A stretch of 64,000 bases of DNA from the NCBI RefSeq assembly GCF_046159835.1, contig NZ_JBJXCY010000001.1:930001-994000 (forward strand). The letters run 5' to 3'. Of the stretch, positions 9,792 through 18,807 are shown in pieces; the first letter of the stretch is position 1, and each line of letters opens with the position of its first letter. A program made the translations under genes and the position numbers. Source of the stretch: JACKJK01 sp046159835 (GTDB taxonomy: Bacteria; Pseudomonadota; Alphaproteobacteria; Rhizobiales; Tepidamorphaceae). A model generated the notes under the pieces. That model did not search any database and was not told where the DNA came from. It was given only the letters and a program-made list of their open reading frames with translations.

Positions 9792-10846
9792 CTGAAGTCT
9801 CCGTGAAGCCCCAGCCGAGCCCCCGCATAGACGCCCTCACGAAGCGGGCGCCACCATGCTTCGTTCTCGAGATACCATAGGACGGTCTTCTCGATGCCCG
9901 CCTCGAAATCTTCTTCTGCGCGCCAGCCAAGCTCCGACTGTATTTTCCCGGCATCAATCGCGTAGCGCCAATCATGGCCGGGACGGTCTTCAACAAAGTC
10001 GATGAGGCTAGCGTGGGGCGCGCCGATTGAATGGTGGCGATCCATTATCCGGCAGATCGTTTCAACGACCTCGAGATTGGATCTCTCGCTATCGCCGCCG
10101 ATATTGTATGTCTCGCCGGGTGTCCCCGCTTCCAGCACGCGCACAAGCGCGCGAACGTGATCGCCGACATGCAGCCAGTCGCGAACATTTGATCCGTCGC
10201 CATAGACCGGCAACGGCCGACCATCTCGCGCATTCAAGATCATGAGCGGAATAAGTTTTTCTGGAAATTGATAGGGACCGTAGTTGTTCGAACAGTTCGA
10301 TATCAAAACCGGAACCCCGAATGTACGGTGCCAGGCAGAGGCCAGATGATCCGATGCGGCCTTACTCGCAGAGTAGGGCGAGGAGGGGTCATATGGCGTG
10401 TCTTCCCGAAATTTCCCCTGAGCGCCAAGCGAGCCGTAAACCTCATCAGTAGAGACGTGTAGGAAACGGAAATCGTCACGACGATCGGAGCTTAAGTTCT
10501 CGATGTGGCGTCGGGAGGCTTCAAGCATAGAATGCGTGCCGAGCACGTTTGTGCGCACGAAGGAATCGGACCTGTCGATTGAGCGATCGACGTGGCTCTC
10601 TGCGGCAAGATGCATGATCGCGTCTGGTTCAAAGTTGTTTAATGCCGCTTCAACCGCCTCCTGGTCACAAATATCGATCTTCTCGTGGGCGTAATTATCG
10701 GCTGCCTCGAGTTCTTTGAGCGAGTCCGGGTGAGCGGCATAGGTCATCGAGTCTAGATTGAGAACCGAAAGGCCTTTATCCACTATCAGGTGACGGCAAA
10801 GGTTGGATCCAATGAAGCCGGAGCCCCCTGTCACAAGAATTCGCAT
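9788..10846 (-). CDS. rfbB: dTDP-glucose 4,6-dehydratase
   Basis: An extended SDR of about 352 residues. It has MRILVTGGSGFIGSNLCRHL for NAD binding, the catalytic FLHVSTDEVYGSLG (Thr-Asp-Glu) and YSASKAASDHL (Tyr and Lys), then NCSNNYGPYQFPEKLIP. It converts dTDP-glucose to dTDP-4-keto-6-deoxyglucose. The ATG at 10846 is chosen over an upstream ATG at 10858 because the protein then begins directly at the conserved strand. It lies between rfbC and rfbA in one operon. Confidence 0.95.
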   Translation of the reverse strand: MRILVTGGSGFIGSNLCRHLIVDKGLSVLNLDSMTYAAHPDSLKELEAADNYAHEKIDICDQEAVEAALNNFEPDAIMHLAAESHVDRSIDRSDSFVRTNVLGTHSMLEASRRHIENLSSDRRDDFRFLHVSTDEVYGSLGAQGKFREDTPYDPSSPYSASKAASDHLASAWHRTFGVPVLISNCSNNYGPYQFPEKLIPLMILNARDGRPLPVYGDGSNVRDWLHVGDHVRALVRVLEAGTPGETYNIGGDSERSNLEVVETICRIMDRHHSIGAPHASLIDFVEDRPGHDWRYAIDAGKIQSELGWRAEEDFEAGIEKTVLWYLENEAWWRPLREGVYAGARLGLHGDFR

Positions 10847-10880
10847 CGCCAGTTGCAAGCCTATAGACCGCGTCTCGCCC

Positions 10881-11432
10881 TCAAAAATAGGGTCGAAGAT
10901 CGCTCAGTTTAGGTAGATGACGGTCCTTGTCCGACATCGCGTAATCAAGACCAACTTCCGGCCATTTGATTGCCAGTTCAGGGTCGTCGAAAGCGACCCC
11001 AAGATCAGATTGTGGGTGATAGAACTCGGTCACCTTGTAGAGCACCTCTGTGTCCGGCACGAGCGTGCAGAAACCGTGGGCAAATCCCTCAGGTACCCAG
11101 AGCTGTCGACCATTTTCAGCTGACAACTCAACGCAAACATGTTGACCAAACGTGGATGACTGTGTGCGCATATCGACTGCAACATCTACCACCAGGCCGC
11201 TCACGACGCGTACCAGCTTACCCTGAGCGTGAGGTGGCGACTGAAAGTGAAGGCCGCGGATTGTGCCAGCCTGATGCGACACTGAATGATTATCTTGCAC
11301 AAATACCGCATCTATCCCGTGCCGAGCAAACTCCCTTGCACTATAGACCTCGGAAAAGTGCCCCCTCGTGTCAACGTGCCGGGCTGGCTCAATCAATTTC
11401 AAATCGGGGATTTCCAACGACGTTACGATCAT
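10881..11432 (-). CDS. rfbC: dTDP-4-dehydrorhamnose 3,5-epimerase
   Basis: A 183-residue cupin-fold epimerase. Diagnostic blocks are FVQDNHSVSHQAGTIRGLHF, PPHAQGKLVRVV, and WVPEGFAHGFCTL with the catalytic His and Tyr region. It epimerises C3 and C5 of dTDP-4-keto-6-deoxyglucose. It is the first gene of the minus-strand rhamnose operon; its start lies 21 bases from the divergent SGNH gene, so promoters must overlap the coding ends or lie inside them. Confidence 0.94.
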   Translation of the reverse strand: MIVTSLEIPDLKLIEPARHVDTRGHFSEVYSAREFARHGIDAVFVQDNHSVSHQAGTIRGLHFQSPPHAQGKLVRVVSGLVVDVAVDMRTQSSTFGQHVCVELSAENGRQLWVPEGFAHGFCTLVPDTEVLYKVTEFYHPQSDLGVAFDDPELAIKWPEVGLDYAMSDKDRHLPKLSDLRPYF

Positions 11433-11453
11433 GTGATGGATTTCTGAAAATGG

Positions 11454-12299
11454 GTGGGCAATCGGCTGGTTATTGGTTCATCCTTATCAGACTGGCCGGG
11501 CATTGCGGGAAGGTTAGCGCCACGTCCGTCTACTGGATCCAACGAAGTTACATCAACAGGGAGAAGGCTGTTGCCACGGCCTCGAATTAGCTGGCGGTCG
11601 GGTTTCTCGCCACGATGGGTTTGGTCTGGAGCTCTTGTCGCACTCTTCGTCGCGCTCATAGCATCAAACGTGTTCACCTTTAACTACTTTTGGCAGAGGG
11701 AGTTGGACGCAGCGTACAACGAGTATCAGCGCCGTCGACTGCAAATCGAGGGGATGCGAGTCCGGGATGTGGATATCGTTTTTGCTGGCGACTCGATAAT
11801 CGAAGAAGGGTATTGGCAGCACTGGTTTCCAGAGAAAGACATTCTGAATGTTGGCGCTCCGCGAACAACGACATATAATTTATATTATAGACGAAATCAT
11901 ATAACACGCGTTCATCCAGATAAAATTTTTATCATGGTCGGAATAAATGACCTTCTAATTTCAAAGGTCTTTTTAGAGATAGAACAGCTGGTTCGAATGT
12001 ATGAATTATTATTGTTAGATCTAGAGGATGAGGCGCCCCATGCGAAGATTTATGTGAATTCTATAATTCCGACGGCGGAGTTTTGGGAAAGGGACTTTAA
12101 CTTGAATGTGATCGCACCGATTAATGAACGCATCGAGGAAATGTGTTTGGCGGTGGGCTGTAAATTTATTGATTTGACCACTGAGCTTGTGGCCAGCGAT
12201 GGATTTCTTGATCATCGTTTCACTGATGATGGATTGCACTTAAATGCGCTCGGTTATCAGAAATGGTTAGAAAAAATTTCTCCGATGGTTTTGGAATAG
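11454..12299 (+). CDS. SGNH/GDSL-family esterase with N-terminal membrane anchor
   Basis: About 281 residues from ATG 11454. After a variable basic region there is one hydrophobic segment (GALVALFVALIASNVFTF), then a periplasm-facing SGNH hydrolase fold: GDSIIEE (Ser), the block-III VGINDLL (Asn) and the late DGLHLNALGY (Asp and His). Family members remove or transfer acyl groups on carbohydrates or lipids. In this setting an O-acetyl esterase or acyl transferase for surface glycan is plausible, but that is inference. The true start may lie further downstream, since the first 55 residues look low in conservation. Confidence 0.75.
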   Translation: MGNRLVIGSSLSDWPGIAGRLAPRPSTGSNEVTSTGRRLLPRPRISWRSGFSPRWVWSGALVALFVALIASNVFTFNYFWQRELDAAYNEYQRRRLQIEGMRVRDVDIVFAGDSIIEEGYWQHWFPEKDILNVGAPRTTTYNLYYRRNHITRVHPDKIFIMVGINDLLISKVFLEIEQLVRMYELLLLDLEDEAPHAKIYVNSIIPTAEFWERDFNLNVIAPINERIEEMCLAVGCKFIDLTTELVASDGFLDHRFTDDGLHLNALGYQKWLEKISPMVLE

Positions 12300-12338
12300 A
12301 ATAAACCGTAAATCTGCGATTTTAGACGGAAGAATATA

Positions 12339-13616
12339 TTGCAGAACGTGTCATCTTTTGCCCTTCGATGGGCATTCATTCTGCGGTTTTTCACCCAGCG
12401 ACTGCACATGTTATGTTGGCTTGGAATGGCGCTCGCATTTGTCATGTTCCTATCGACGACTGGGGTTGGGATTATCGCAGCGTCATTGCTAACCTTGATG
12501 TTATTGCGGGGGGACTTTCAAAAATTACGTTGGCATTGGCATTCTCCATTGGTGATGCCCATCATGGTCTTGTTTTTGCTTTTTATGGTGAGCATGCTTT
12601 GGAGCAATGCTCCGCTAGAGGACGTCAAGGATCATTGGTCCAAGTATCTCAAGCTCATCTGTTTGCCAGCATTGATATTGGCTCTTGCTCGCGGGCGATG
12701 CCCGGAGGCCGCACTGTACGCTGCATTTGTTGGGCTCACCATACTGCTGGCGCTGTCGGTGGCTCATTTCATTTGGCCGGGTTTGTCGTTCTGGCCTGAC
12801 GATGCACACGTGCCAGGCGTGCCTATCCGAACCTACACTCTCATGAACCTCGGGTCGGTGATCTTGGCGCATGGACTGCTCCTTTTCGCGTGGCGCGAGG
12901 CCAAGTTCGGTTGCAAGAAAAAGGCTGCCTTGGCTGTTGTCGTGGCTCTGGTCGCGTTGGCCCACCTATTGTTCGTCGTGCCTTCCCGGACCGGGGTTGT
13001 CGTGCTCATTGCGTCGCTTGGGCTCTTGTGCGTTCAGATCGGCGGGGCAAAGCACATTGTGGTCGGGATTGGCGCCGCTGTCATAATGTCCATCCTCGTT
13101 TACAGTGGTGTCCCAAAGGTTCGTGAGCGCTTTGACGCAATCCAGTCGGAGCTTGCAACCAGTCTCGAATCCGGAGCTGCGACCAGCTCAGGGATACGTT
13201 GGGAAATGTGGCGCTCAGGAATCAAAATGGTCGCAAACGCGCCTATCATCGGGCATGGAATTGGTTCCTTACCGCAGCTCTATCGATCGGCAGCGGCCGA
13301 GAGTGAGCATGGGCAACTGTTGCCAACGGAAGACCCTCACAGTCAGCCTCTGTCGATGGCAATCCCGTTCGGGGCTGTCGGGGTGGTGATCTTGCTGACC
13401 GTGTGGGGCGGCCAGATTTACTATTTCTGCCAATCTGGCAGTATTTCGGCATTTCTCGGACAAGCCGTCGTTGTGCAAAATATTGTTGCTGGCTTGTTTA
13501 ACAGTTCAATCACCGCCTTCGATCTTGGCTGGTTTTACGTCACGTTGGTTGGGATTTTAGCCGCTGCTGTCTGGCGGGATCGGAGACGCATCACCCAGTC
13601 TAAGCATTGGAGATAG
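12339..13616 (+). CDS. O-antigen ligase/polymerase-like membrane protein (Wzy/WaaL family)
   Basis: A 425-residue protein from a TTG start with about ten membrane helices and one larger periplasmic loop. SSGIRWEMWRSGIKMVANAP followed by IIGHGIGSLPQLY and later DPHSQPLSMAI matches the conserved region of the Wzy_C (O-antigen ligase) family, where the His is thought to act in glycosyl transfer. Because export here looks ABC-dependent, a WaaL-type ligase joining O-antigen to lipid A-core is more likely than a Wzy polymerase. That choice is inference. Confidence 0.8.
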   Translation: MQNVSSFALRWAFILRFFTQRLHMLCWLGMALAFVMFLSTTGVGIIAASLLTLMLLRGDFQKLRWHWHSPLVMPIMVLFLLFMVSMLWSNAPLEDVKDHWSKYLKLICLPALILALARGRCPEAALYAAFVGLTILLALSVAHFIWPGLSFWPDDAHVPGVPIRTYTLMNLGSVILAHGLLLFAWREAKFGCKKKAALAVVVALVALAHLLFVVPSRTGVVVLIASLGLLCVQIGGAKHIVVGIGAAVIMSILVYSGVPKVRERFDAIQSELATSLESGAATSSGIRWEMWRSGIKMVANAPIIGHGIGSLPQLYRSAAAESEHGQLLPTEDPHSQPLSMAIPFGAVGVVILLTVWGGQIYYFCQSGSISAFLGQAVVVQNIVAGLFNSSITAFDLGWFYVTLVGILAAAVWRDRRRITQSKHWR

Positions 13617-13647
13617 TTTGCCAGGCTATCAGGGTCAGTGCGGTTGC

Positions 13648-15366
13648 CTATTGGACAAGAACGGCGTGTTGGCATGCGACACCGTGAGCTCGCACGTCGG
13701 CCTCGCCTAAGCCGACTCCAGCGATCGTCAAGATTGCTTCGAGCGCTTCGTCCAGAGCTGGTGCAAGGCCGGTTAAAGCAGTTCTCAAGGATGTCTCGAT
13801 GTGGTCAGGGGAAGATAGGCTCAATCCGGCAATGTCAACTTCCAGCTGAAGATCGTTGATGAGGCTCTTCATCAGAGACTGAACGGCTCCCTGAGTTGAT
13901 ACTTTTTTGATAGTGCCCTGACGCATGTCAGTCGCATTGAACCGCAAAATCTCAGCACGACTTTCGCCCACTTCAATGTCGGCACGGCCCTGGACTTCGA
14001 TGAGTGGGGCCTTGATCAACGACACACTCTTGGTGGCAAGGTTTGACCCAAAGTTTGCGAGTTTGTCGGTGTCTATTTCTGCGATTGCCAACGACGCGAT
14101 ACCCGGGCGAACCGATATCTCAAGCCCATTCCCCACTGGAACGCCCGGCGTACAATAGATGCGTTTTAAATTGGCCTCCGCGAATGCCAACTCGGCGTAT
14201 ATCGGGAGTCGGAAAAATGGCTGTGGGAGGGTCCCGGCGCCGTCGATTTCAAGGTCGAGCAAAAAGCGCGTTTGGGCAGTGCGGATCGAGCCTCCCTCTC
14301 CGGTTGAACTGATAAATTGGGCAGGTTCGCCAATTGCTAGATACAGCTTTGCACTGGCGATCCCGGCAATGTTGGAGCCGAGGTCGATCTCCACTTGTTT
14401 GCTGCCAGTCGCGGCGCGAACGGACGCTGCCAAAAAATCTGCGACAGAAGCTTTAGCTGCAAGAGCTGAGGCACCATCGGCAATATTGAACGTGCCGTAC
14501 CGACCGATGTCGATGACATCTTCAAGCATGAATGTCTGCTCAGTTGCTCCATTGCCGGTCGCAATTTTCTTGAGAGCAGATTGGCCACGGATGGAGACCG
14601 TGTGGGCCGCAAGTGCTGATGCCCATTGTGCCATGGATATGTTCGTTGCCAAGAGCTCGTCATAGGATGCTGCGGTCAGATCTAAGTCAGTTGCAAGTTG
14701 ATCTAGCGAGCCAAATAGCGAGACGTCAGCTTTCGCGAGGGCTCGATAGTCCATGACGTTCAAGCCAATGTTGGCACCGATCAATCCTCCAAGCACAGCA
14801 TTGACGATGCCGTCATTGAGTGACGCAAGGCGAGAACCAATCGACACAACGCCAAAGTTGGCGGCGACGGCCGTACCCACCACACCAATCCTCGCTTCAG
14901 ATAGGAGTGATCGTCCAAAATAGAGCTTGCCAGTCTCATTCAACGAGACGCGAACCGCGTTGGCCGGCGTTTTCCCGGATACAAACCGATCTTCAGGTGC
15001 AATCGTGAGATCTGCCTCGTAACGACCAACCTCCACGTTCATCGCGCTTGGCGCACCTTCTTGCAGCAGCGTCTCGGTGTCGCGTTTCCCAACAGTTAGG
15101 ACAACATCCCCCTTGCCATTGGCATTCAGCATCGCGCGCGCAATGGCCTCAGCATCTGCCGTGCGTCCCGCAGCTGCAATGGCAGTCAGGTCTGCGAGAC
15201 TTTGAAATCTTCGTCTCTCCGAATAGAGCGATCCGACGTCAACGGAAATAGCAGCCAAAGCGAGCGCAACGGGCATAAAGACCGCGGCAACTATGGCGAT
15301 ATTGCCTTCCTGACATCCTGAAAATCGCTTCAGCTTAGAGATTGGTGCGGCATTGTGTTTGGGCAT
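13648..15366 (-). CDS. TadG-like pilus/surface protein with TadE/G N-terminus
   Basis: A 572-residue protein. It begins with a basic stretch and GCQEGNIAIVAAVFMPVAL, the pseudopilin-like membrane segment of TadE/TadG (Flp pilus) proteins, followed by VDVGSLYSERRRFQSLADL. The rest is a long, mostly soluble periplasmic region without any other domain I recognise; no von Willebrand A metal site is evident. It lies three bases after a TadE-type gene in a two-gene operon. No Tad ATPase or secretin is in the window, so these are an isolated minor-pilin pair or the edge of an unlinked system. Confidence 0.75.
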   Translation of the reverse strand: MPKHNAAPISKLKRFSGCQEGNIAIVAAVFMPVALALAAISVDVGSLYSERRRFQSLADLTAIAAAGRTADAEAIARAMLNANGKGDVVLTVGKRDTETLLQEGAPSAMNVEVGRYEADLTIAPEDRFVSGKTPANAVRVSLNETGKLYFGRSLLSEARIGVVGTAVAANFGVVSIGSRLASLNDGIVNAVLGGLIGANIGLNVMDYRALAKADVSLFGSLDQLATDLDLTAASYDELLATNISMAQWASALAAHTVSIRGQSALKKIATGNGATEQTFMLEDVIDIGRYGTFNIADGASALAAKASVADFLAASVRAATGSKQVEIDLGSNIAGIASAKLYLAIGEPAQFISSTGEGGSIRTAQTRFLLDLEIDGAGTLPQPFFRLPIYAELAFAEANLKRIYCTPGVPVGNGLEISVRPGIASLAIAEIDTDKLANFGSNLATKSVSLIKAPLIEVQGRADIEVGESRAEILRFNATDMRQGTIKKVSTQGAVQSLMKSLINDLQLEVDIAGLSLSSPDHIETSLRTALTGLAPALDEALEAILTIAGVGLGEADVRAHGVACQHAVLVQ

Positions 15367-15369
15367 CGC

Positions 15370-15810
15370 TCACACGCCACCCAGTCGGATTGTCGAGGTT
15401 CTCGTAATCGTCTTTTCGGGCGTCGGAAGCGGCACATAGAGATCCCAGATCGGTAGGTCTTTTGCGCTGTAGCTTACCGAGACGTCGAACTGGGAATTAT
15501 CTTCGATGCTCGGAGCCACCGACAATCCGACGAGTTCGGGGCGCAAGAGGATGTACTTTGAGACATTGCGGGAAACGAATGCCTCGGCGAGCTGCCGGCG
15601 TTCGTCATTGGAAATGCCTGCGATGCTTGCTCTGGCTGCGTCTGCTGCCAATTGTTGAACAGAATGCACAGCCCCAAAGTAAATTCCGTAGGCCAGCATG
15701 CCGACCATAATCAAAATAAAAACGGGGCTCACAATGGCGAACTCGACTGCTGCTGTACCCTTTTCGGAGCTGTAGAGTTGCCTCAGCGATCGCTGGGGAT
15801 AAATTGACAT
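15370..15810 (-). CDS. TadE-family pseudopilin-like protein
   Basis: A 146-residue protein with the TadE signature EKGTAAVEFAIVSPVFILIM near residue 16, giving one N-terminal membrane helix whose Gly-Thr-Ala-Ala-Val-Glu-Phe pattern matches the prepilin-peptidase type motif. The remainder is a short periplasmic domain. TadE proteins are minor components of Flp-type tight-adherence pili. It precedes the TadG-like gene by three bases and is likely cotranscribed with it. Confidence 0.85.
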   Translation of the reverse strand: MSIYPQRSLRQLYSSEKGTAAVEFAIVSPVFILIMVGMLAYGIYFGAVHSVQQLAADAARASIAGISNDERRQLAEAFVSRNVSKYILLRPELVGLSVAPSIEDNSQFDVSVSYSAKDLPIWDLYVPLPTPEKTITRTSTIRLGGV

Positions 15811-16003
15811 AGCCGCACTCCCGAACAGTTCTGGTTCTCTGGAACGTTGGGATTAAAGGGCTGCGATCATTGGTCAGTTGCAAACAAGCGAAGATGAGAT
15901 TCGCGGTTGTGTGTATGAGACACAAGCTTGGTTTGAATTGCCCTCGAGCGCCAATCGCTTGGAAATCAGTCGTTTACCATCCCTTAGACTTCGGTGCGGG
16001 TAG

Positions 16004-16186
16004 TCAGTCCAACAGGAAGTAGGGCCAGGAATTCAAGATTATGAGCAAGCCGAGTGCCACGGCGAACCACCTACGCGACCTTCGCCGCAGCTGTCTGTGA
16101 CGCTCATACAGGATCTGCTTGTCTGACGGAGCTAGCGTATTCGCGGCGATTTTATGGAGCGTTTTTGACGGATGACGTAGGTTCAT
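16004..16186 (-). CDS. Small single-pass membrane protein, unknown
   Basis: A 60-residue ORF with a basic N-terminal half (RHRQLRRRSRRW) followed by one hydrophobic helix (FAVALGLLIILNSWPYFLL) at the C-terminus. This is the shape of a small tail-anchored membrane protein. No family is recognised. It lies in an otherwise empty stretch between tadE and a small plus-strand ORF, upstream of the tad pair on the same strand. Coding status is uncertain. Confidence 0.4.
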   Translation of the reverse strand: MNLRHPSKTLHKIAANTLAPSDKQILYERHRQLRRRSRRWFAVALGLLIILNSWPYFLLD

Positions 16187-16266
16187 AATTTGTGACTAGC
16201 CTCATCCGTCGCTGGTAGGCAAAATTGGTTGGGTAGGCAGTCCAGTGGTTTCAAACAATCGTAGTT

Positions 16267-16494
16267 ATGGCAATAGTTCTTCTGTTTCTTGCGTACTTTG
16301 CAGCAATTGGCCTGATCGTAAATTTTATGGGCATGGTTGGACTGCTACCAGGCCAGTTCGATTTTAAATTGATTGGTTCGCTGCTTGGGTTGTTCCTGCT
16401 GTGCTGCGGAGCAAGCTTTGCCTTGATGAAGTGCCTGAAAAAGGAGTCAGGCGGCATTCGACCTGATGCCCACATCCGCTGGTGGGCCCGCTGA
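16267..16494 (+). CDS. Small two-helix membrane protein, unknown
   Basis: A 75-residue ORF with two hydrophobic segments, roughly residues 3-27 and 36-54, and a Lys/Arg-rich end. The regular hydrophobic pattern supports real coding, but no family is recognised and no clear ribosome site is visible beyond a weak purine run. It may be a small integral membrane protein of the envelope island. Confidence 0.4.
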   Translation: MAIVLLFLAYFAAIGLIVNFMGMVGLLPGQFDFKLIGSLLGLFLLCCGASFALMKCLKKESGGIRPDAHIRWWAR

Positions 16495-16592
16495 TCCCCA
16501 ACCTTTGCGCTCAACGATCATTCTGTGACTTTGGCAGGTTGCCGTCCGTCTGTGGTCCAGTCGAGCAAATTCCTGAACGAGGCTGCTCTGCG

Positions 16593-16904
16593 TTATGCGC
16601 TGTCCTCGCTGTCCGGCTTCTTGGATTGACAGACGAGTTGTTCGATCAAAATTTTGAGCGACCTTACCTGATCGGGACAGTTGATCATTCGGTCCAATGC
16701 ACCTGCAAGGAGCGCGTCAATGAGGACCAAATTTGTGTTCAAAAACGCCAATTCGCGATTCGCCCGCCGGAATTCGTCGTCCCATAGGATCATGGCCTCC
16801 CGCCGAACGGTGACGTATTCGGCGCTTGCAGGAATGTTTTGAGCAATGTCATGAACGGTGTCTTCTGACAGGCCCAGATAGTGGATGATGTGTTTGATTT
16901 CCAA
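16593..16904 (-). CDS. Hypothetical protein, helical
   Basis: A 103-residue ORF beginning MEIKHIIHYLGLSEDTVHDI. It is rich in Leu, Ile and charged residues and predicted to be mostly helical and soluble. No motif or family is recognised. The gene stands alone at the end of the lower-GC region. The helical periodicity makes it a plausible real protein, but nothing in the neighbourhood indicates its role. Confidence 0.4.
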   Translation of the reverse strand: MEIKHIIHYLGLSEDTVHDIAQNIPASAEYVTVRREAMILWDDEFRRANRELAFLNTNLVLIDALLAGALDRMINCPDQVRSLKILIEQLVCQSKKPDSEDSA

Positions 16905-17138
16905 CGGTTTAGAGCGAGAGAATTTCTAATTGACCAAAATGGCTAGTCCCTAGCGTAACATCTGCGCAGACATTGCCGAAGGTCAAATGAAGATACGATC
17001 GTGGCCGCGAGCACACGTTTTGTGTTCTTACAATAACATTGTAGCGAAGCTTGGGTGCCACCTGGGTGAACGGCGCATAGGCTGATGAGGGCGAAAGGGC
17101 CGCGCCTCGTACATGGCGCAACCCTCTGCGCCTGCTCA

Positions 17139-17606
17139 TCAACTCGCCGGCGTCAGGTCGCAGACGATGGCCGTCGCCGGCTTGTCCCCGCGATTGAAAA
17201 ACCAGTGCACGGTGTTCTCGTCTTCGAGAATGCCTTCACCGTCGCCGGGTGCATCCGTCGTCTCGCCGTCGGGCCGGCCCTCGACCCATTCCCCGTCGAT
17301 GACCTTCACCAGACCCGGGCGCACCTTGTGGTCGTGCTTGGCGATCTGCCCGCCCGGGTCGATGGTGATGGCGCGAAGCTGCATGAAGTAGCCTTCCAGT
17401 CCGGTCGTCGCCTTCAGGGTGCCTTCTTCCAGCACGCCGAGTTTTTCGACCGCCAGCCCCTTGTGCTCGATGGGGGCTTCTGCCGGCGTTGCCGCGTTGC
17501 CGGTGGCGGATGCAAAGCCGATGGCAAGGCCAGCCGCGAGGCAGGCGGGGGCGAGAAGCACGCGTGCGTTCAATGCGTGGGCGAGCGTCGAATTCTTGGC
17601 GGTCAT
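17139..17606 (-). CDS. Exported cupin-domain protein
   Basis: About 155 residues from ATG 17606, which has AAGGA well placed upstream. The first 40 residues form a signal peptide (ALNARVLLAPACLAAGLAIG, then ASATGNA). The rest is a small cupin: IDPGGQIAKHDHKVRPGLVK carries the metal-binding His-x-His pattern and HWFFNRGDKPA the second motif. Single-domain periplasmic cupins of this kind bind metals or small ligands; no substrate can be named. It is divergent from the choline-sulfate regulator, which may be chance or shared control. Confidence 0.7.
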   Translation of the reverse strand: MTAKNSTLAHALNARVLLAPACLAAGLAIGFASATGNAATPAEAPIEHKGLAVEKLGVLEEGTLKATTGLEGYFMQLRAITIDPGGQIAKHDHKVRPGLVKVIDGEWVEGRPDGETTDAPGDGEGILEDENTVHWFFNRGDKPATAIVCDLTPAS

Positions 17607-17704
17607 GGCGAACATCCTTCTTCCGGTTGCCGATACCGTCACGCTAGGGCTAGGCTTCCGGCACCGGCAAACGACCTTTTTTCAACCGCGCTTGAGGAGA
17701 GTTC

Positions 17705-18637
17705 ATGTCCCGCCGCCTGCCGCCTTTCGCAGCCGTGCGCGCGTTCGAAGCCGCCGCTCGCCTCGGCAGTTTCAAGGCTGCCGCTGCCGAACTGTGCGTG
17801 ACCCAGTCTGCGGTCAGCCACCAGGTGAAGTCGCTGGAAGCGTTTGCCGGGCGCACGCTGTTCGACCGCACGCCTGCGGGCATCGTGCTGACCGCTGATG
17901 GCGAAAGCTACTTCGAGGAAGTCGGCATCCTGCTCGACCGTTTCGAGGCGAGCACCCAGTCGCTGCTGCGCGGCGAGGCGAAGGGCCGGCTGCGGGTCCG
18001 CTCCACGCCGGGCTTTGCCCATCGCTGGCTGGTGCCGCGCCTGTCGCGCTTTGCCGCCGCCCATCCCGATATCGAGCTCGATCTTTCAACCGACATGCCA
18101 CCGACGGATTTCGCCGCCGCCGATTGCGACGTGCTGGTCCACTGGAAGGACAGCCCGCTCGCAGGCGCCGTGGTGGAGCCGTTCTTCGCCTCGATCCGCT
18201 TTGCGGTGGCCAGCCCCGCGCTTGTCGCTGGCCGCATGCCGGCAAGCGTTGCGGACTTTGAGATCTTCACCTTGCTGCACGACACCCACGCCGATGCCTG
18301 GGACGACTACATGGCCAGCGCCGGCGGCGTGGACTTCGACATCTCGCGCGGCCCCCGGTTCGACCACTGCGACCTGACCCTTGCTGCCGTCGAGGCCGGG
18401 CAGGGGATCTCGCTTGCCTACGAGTTGCTGGCTGAAGACATGCTGCGCGATGGCCGCATCGTGCGCGTGCTGGATCACGAAGTCGGCCCCTACCTGATGC
18501 ACTCTGTCGCCTATGCACCGGCATCGGCCAATTGCGCGCGCGTCACCGCGTTCCGCGACTGGATATTTGCCGAAGCCGGCGCGCAGGAACGCAACGTCGG
18601 TGAAGGCCCGCCAACCACGCGACTTCGGCAGGTCTGA
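17705..18637 (+). CDS. LysR-family regulator of choline-sulfate utilisation
   Basis: A 310-residue LysR protein. The N-terminal helix-turn-helix reads FAAVRAFEAAARLGSFKAAA then LCVTQSAVSHQVKSLE, in the GcvA-like subgroup. The C-terminal effector-binding domain follows. It sits directly upstream of and in the same direction as betC, matching the family-specific regulator known next to choline sulfatase in rhizobia. It probably responds to choline sulfate or choline. The specific regulatory role is inferred from the neighbour. Confidence 0.8.
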   Translation: MSRRLPPFAAVRAFEAAARLGSFKAAAAELCVTQSAVSHQVKSLEAFAGRTLFDRTPAGIVLTADGESYFEEVGILLDRFEASTQSLLRGEAKGRLRVRSTPGFAHRWLVPRLSRFAAAHPDIELDLSTDMPPTDFAAADCDVLVHWKDSPLAGAVVEPFFASIRFAVASPALVAGRMPASVADFEIFTLLHDTHADAWDDYMASAGGVDFDISRGPRFDHCDLTLAAVEAGQGISLAYELLAEDMLRDGRIVRVLDHEVGPYLMHSVAYAPASANCARVTAFRDWIFAEAGAQERNVGEGPPTTRLRQV

Positions 18638-18807
18638 CGCAGCGTCGACTTGCCCTCACATGAAAAGTCGGAAACGGGAACGCCACTGCCGGTTTTGGGG
18701 TGGCTCGCGCTTGCAATCGCGGTTTCGATTGACCCTGTTCGGCAAACCGGGTCTTGCTGCGCCAAACGCCAGCCAAGCGGTTGAAAACAAGAGGGAACGC
18801 AAAGCGG

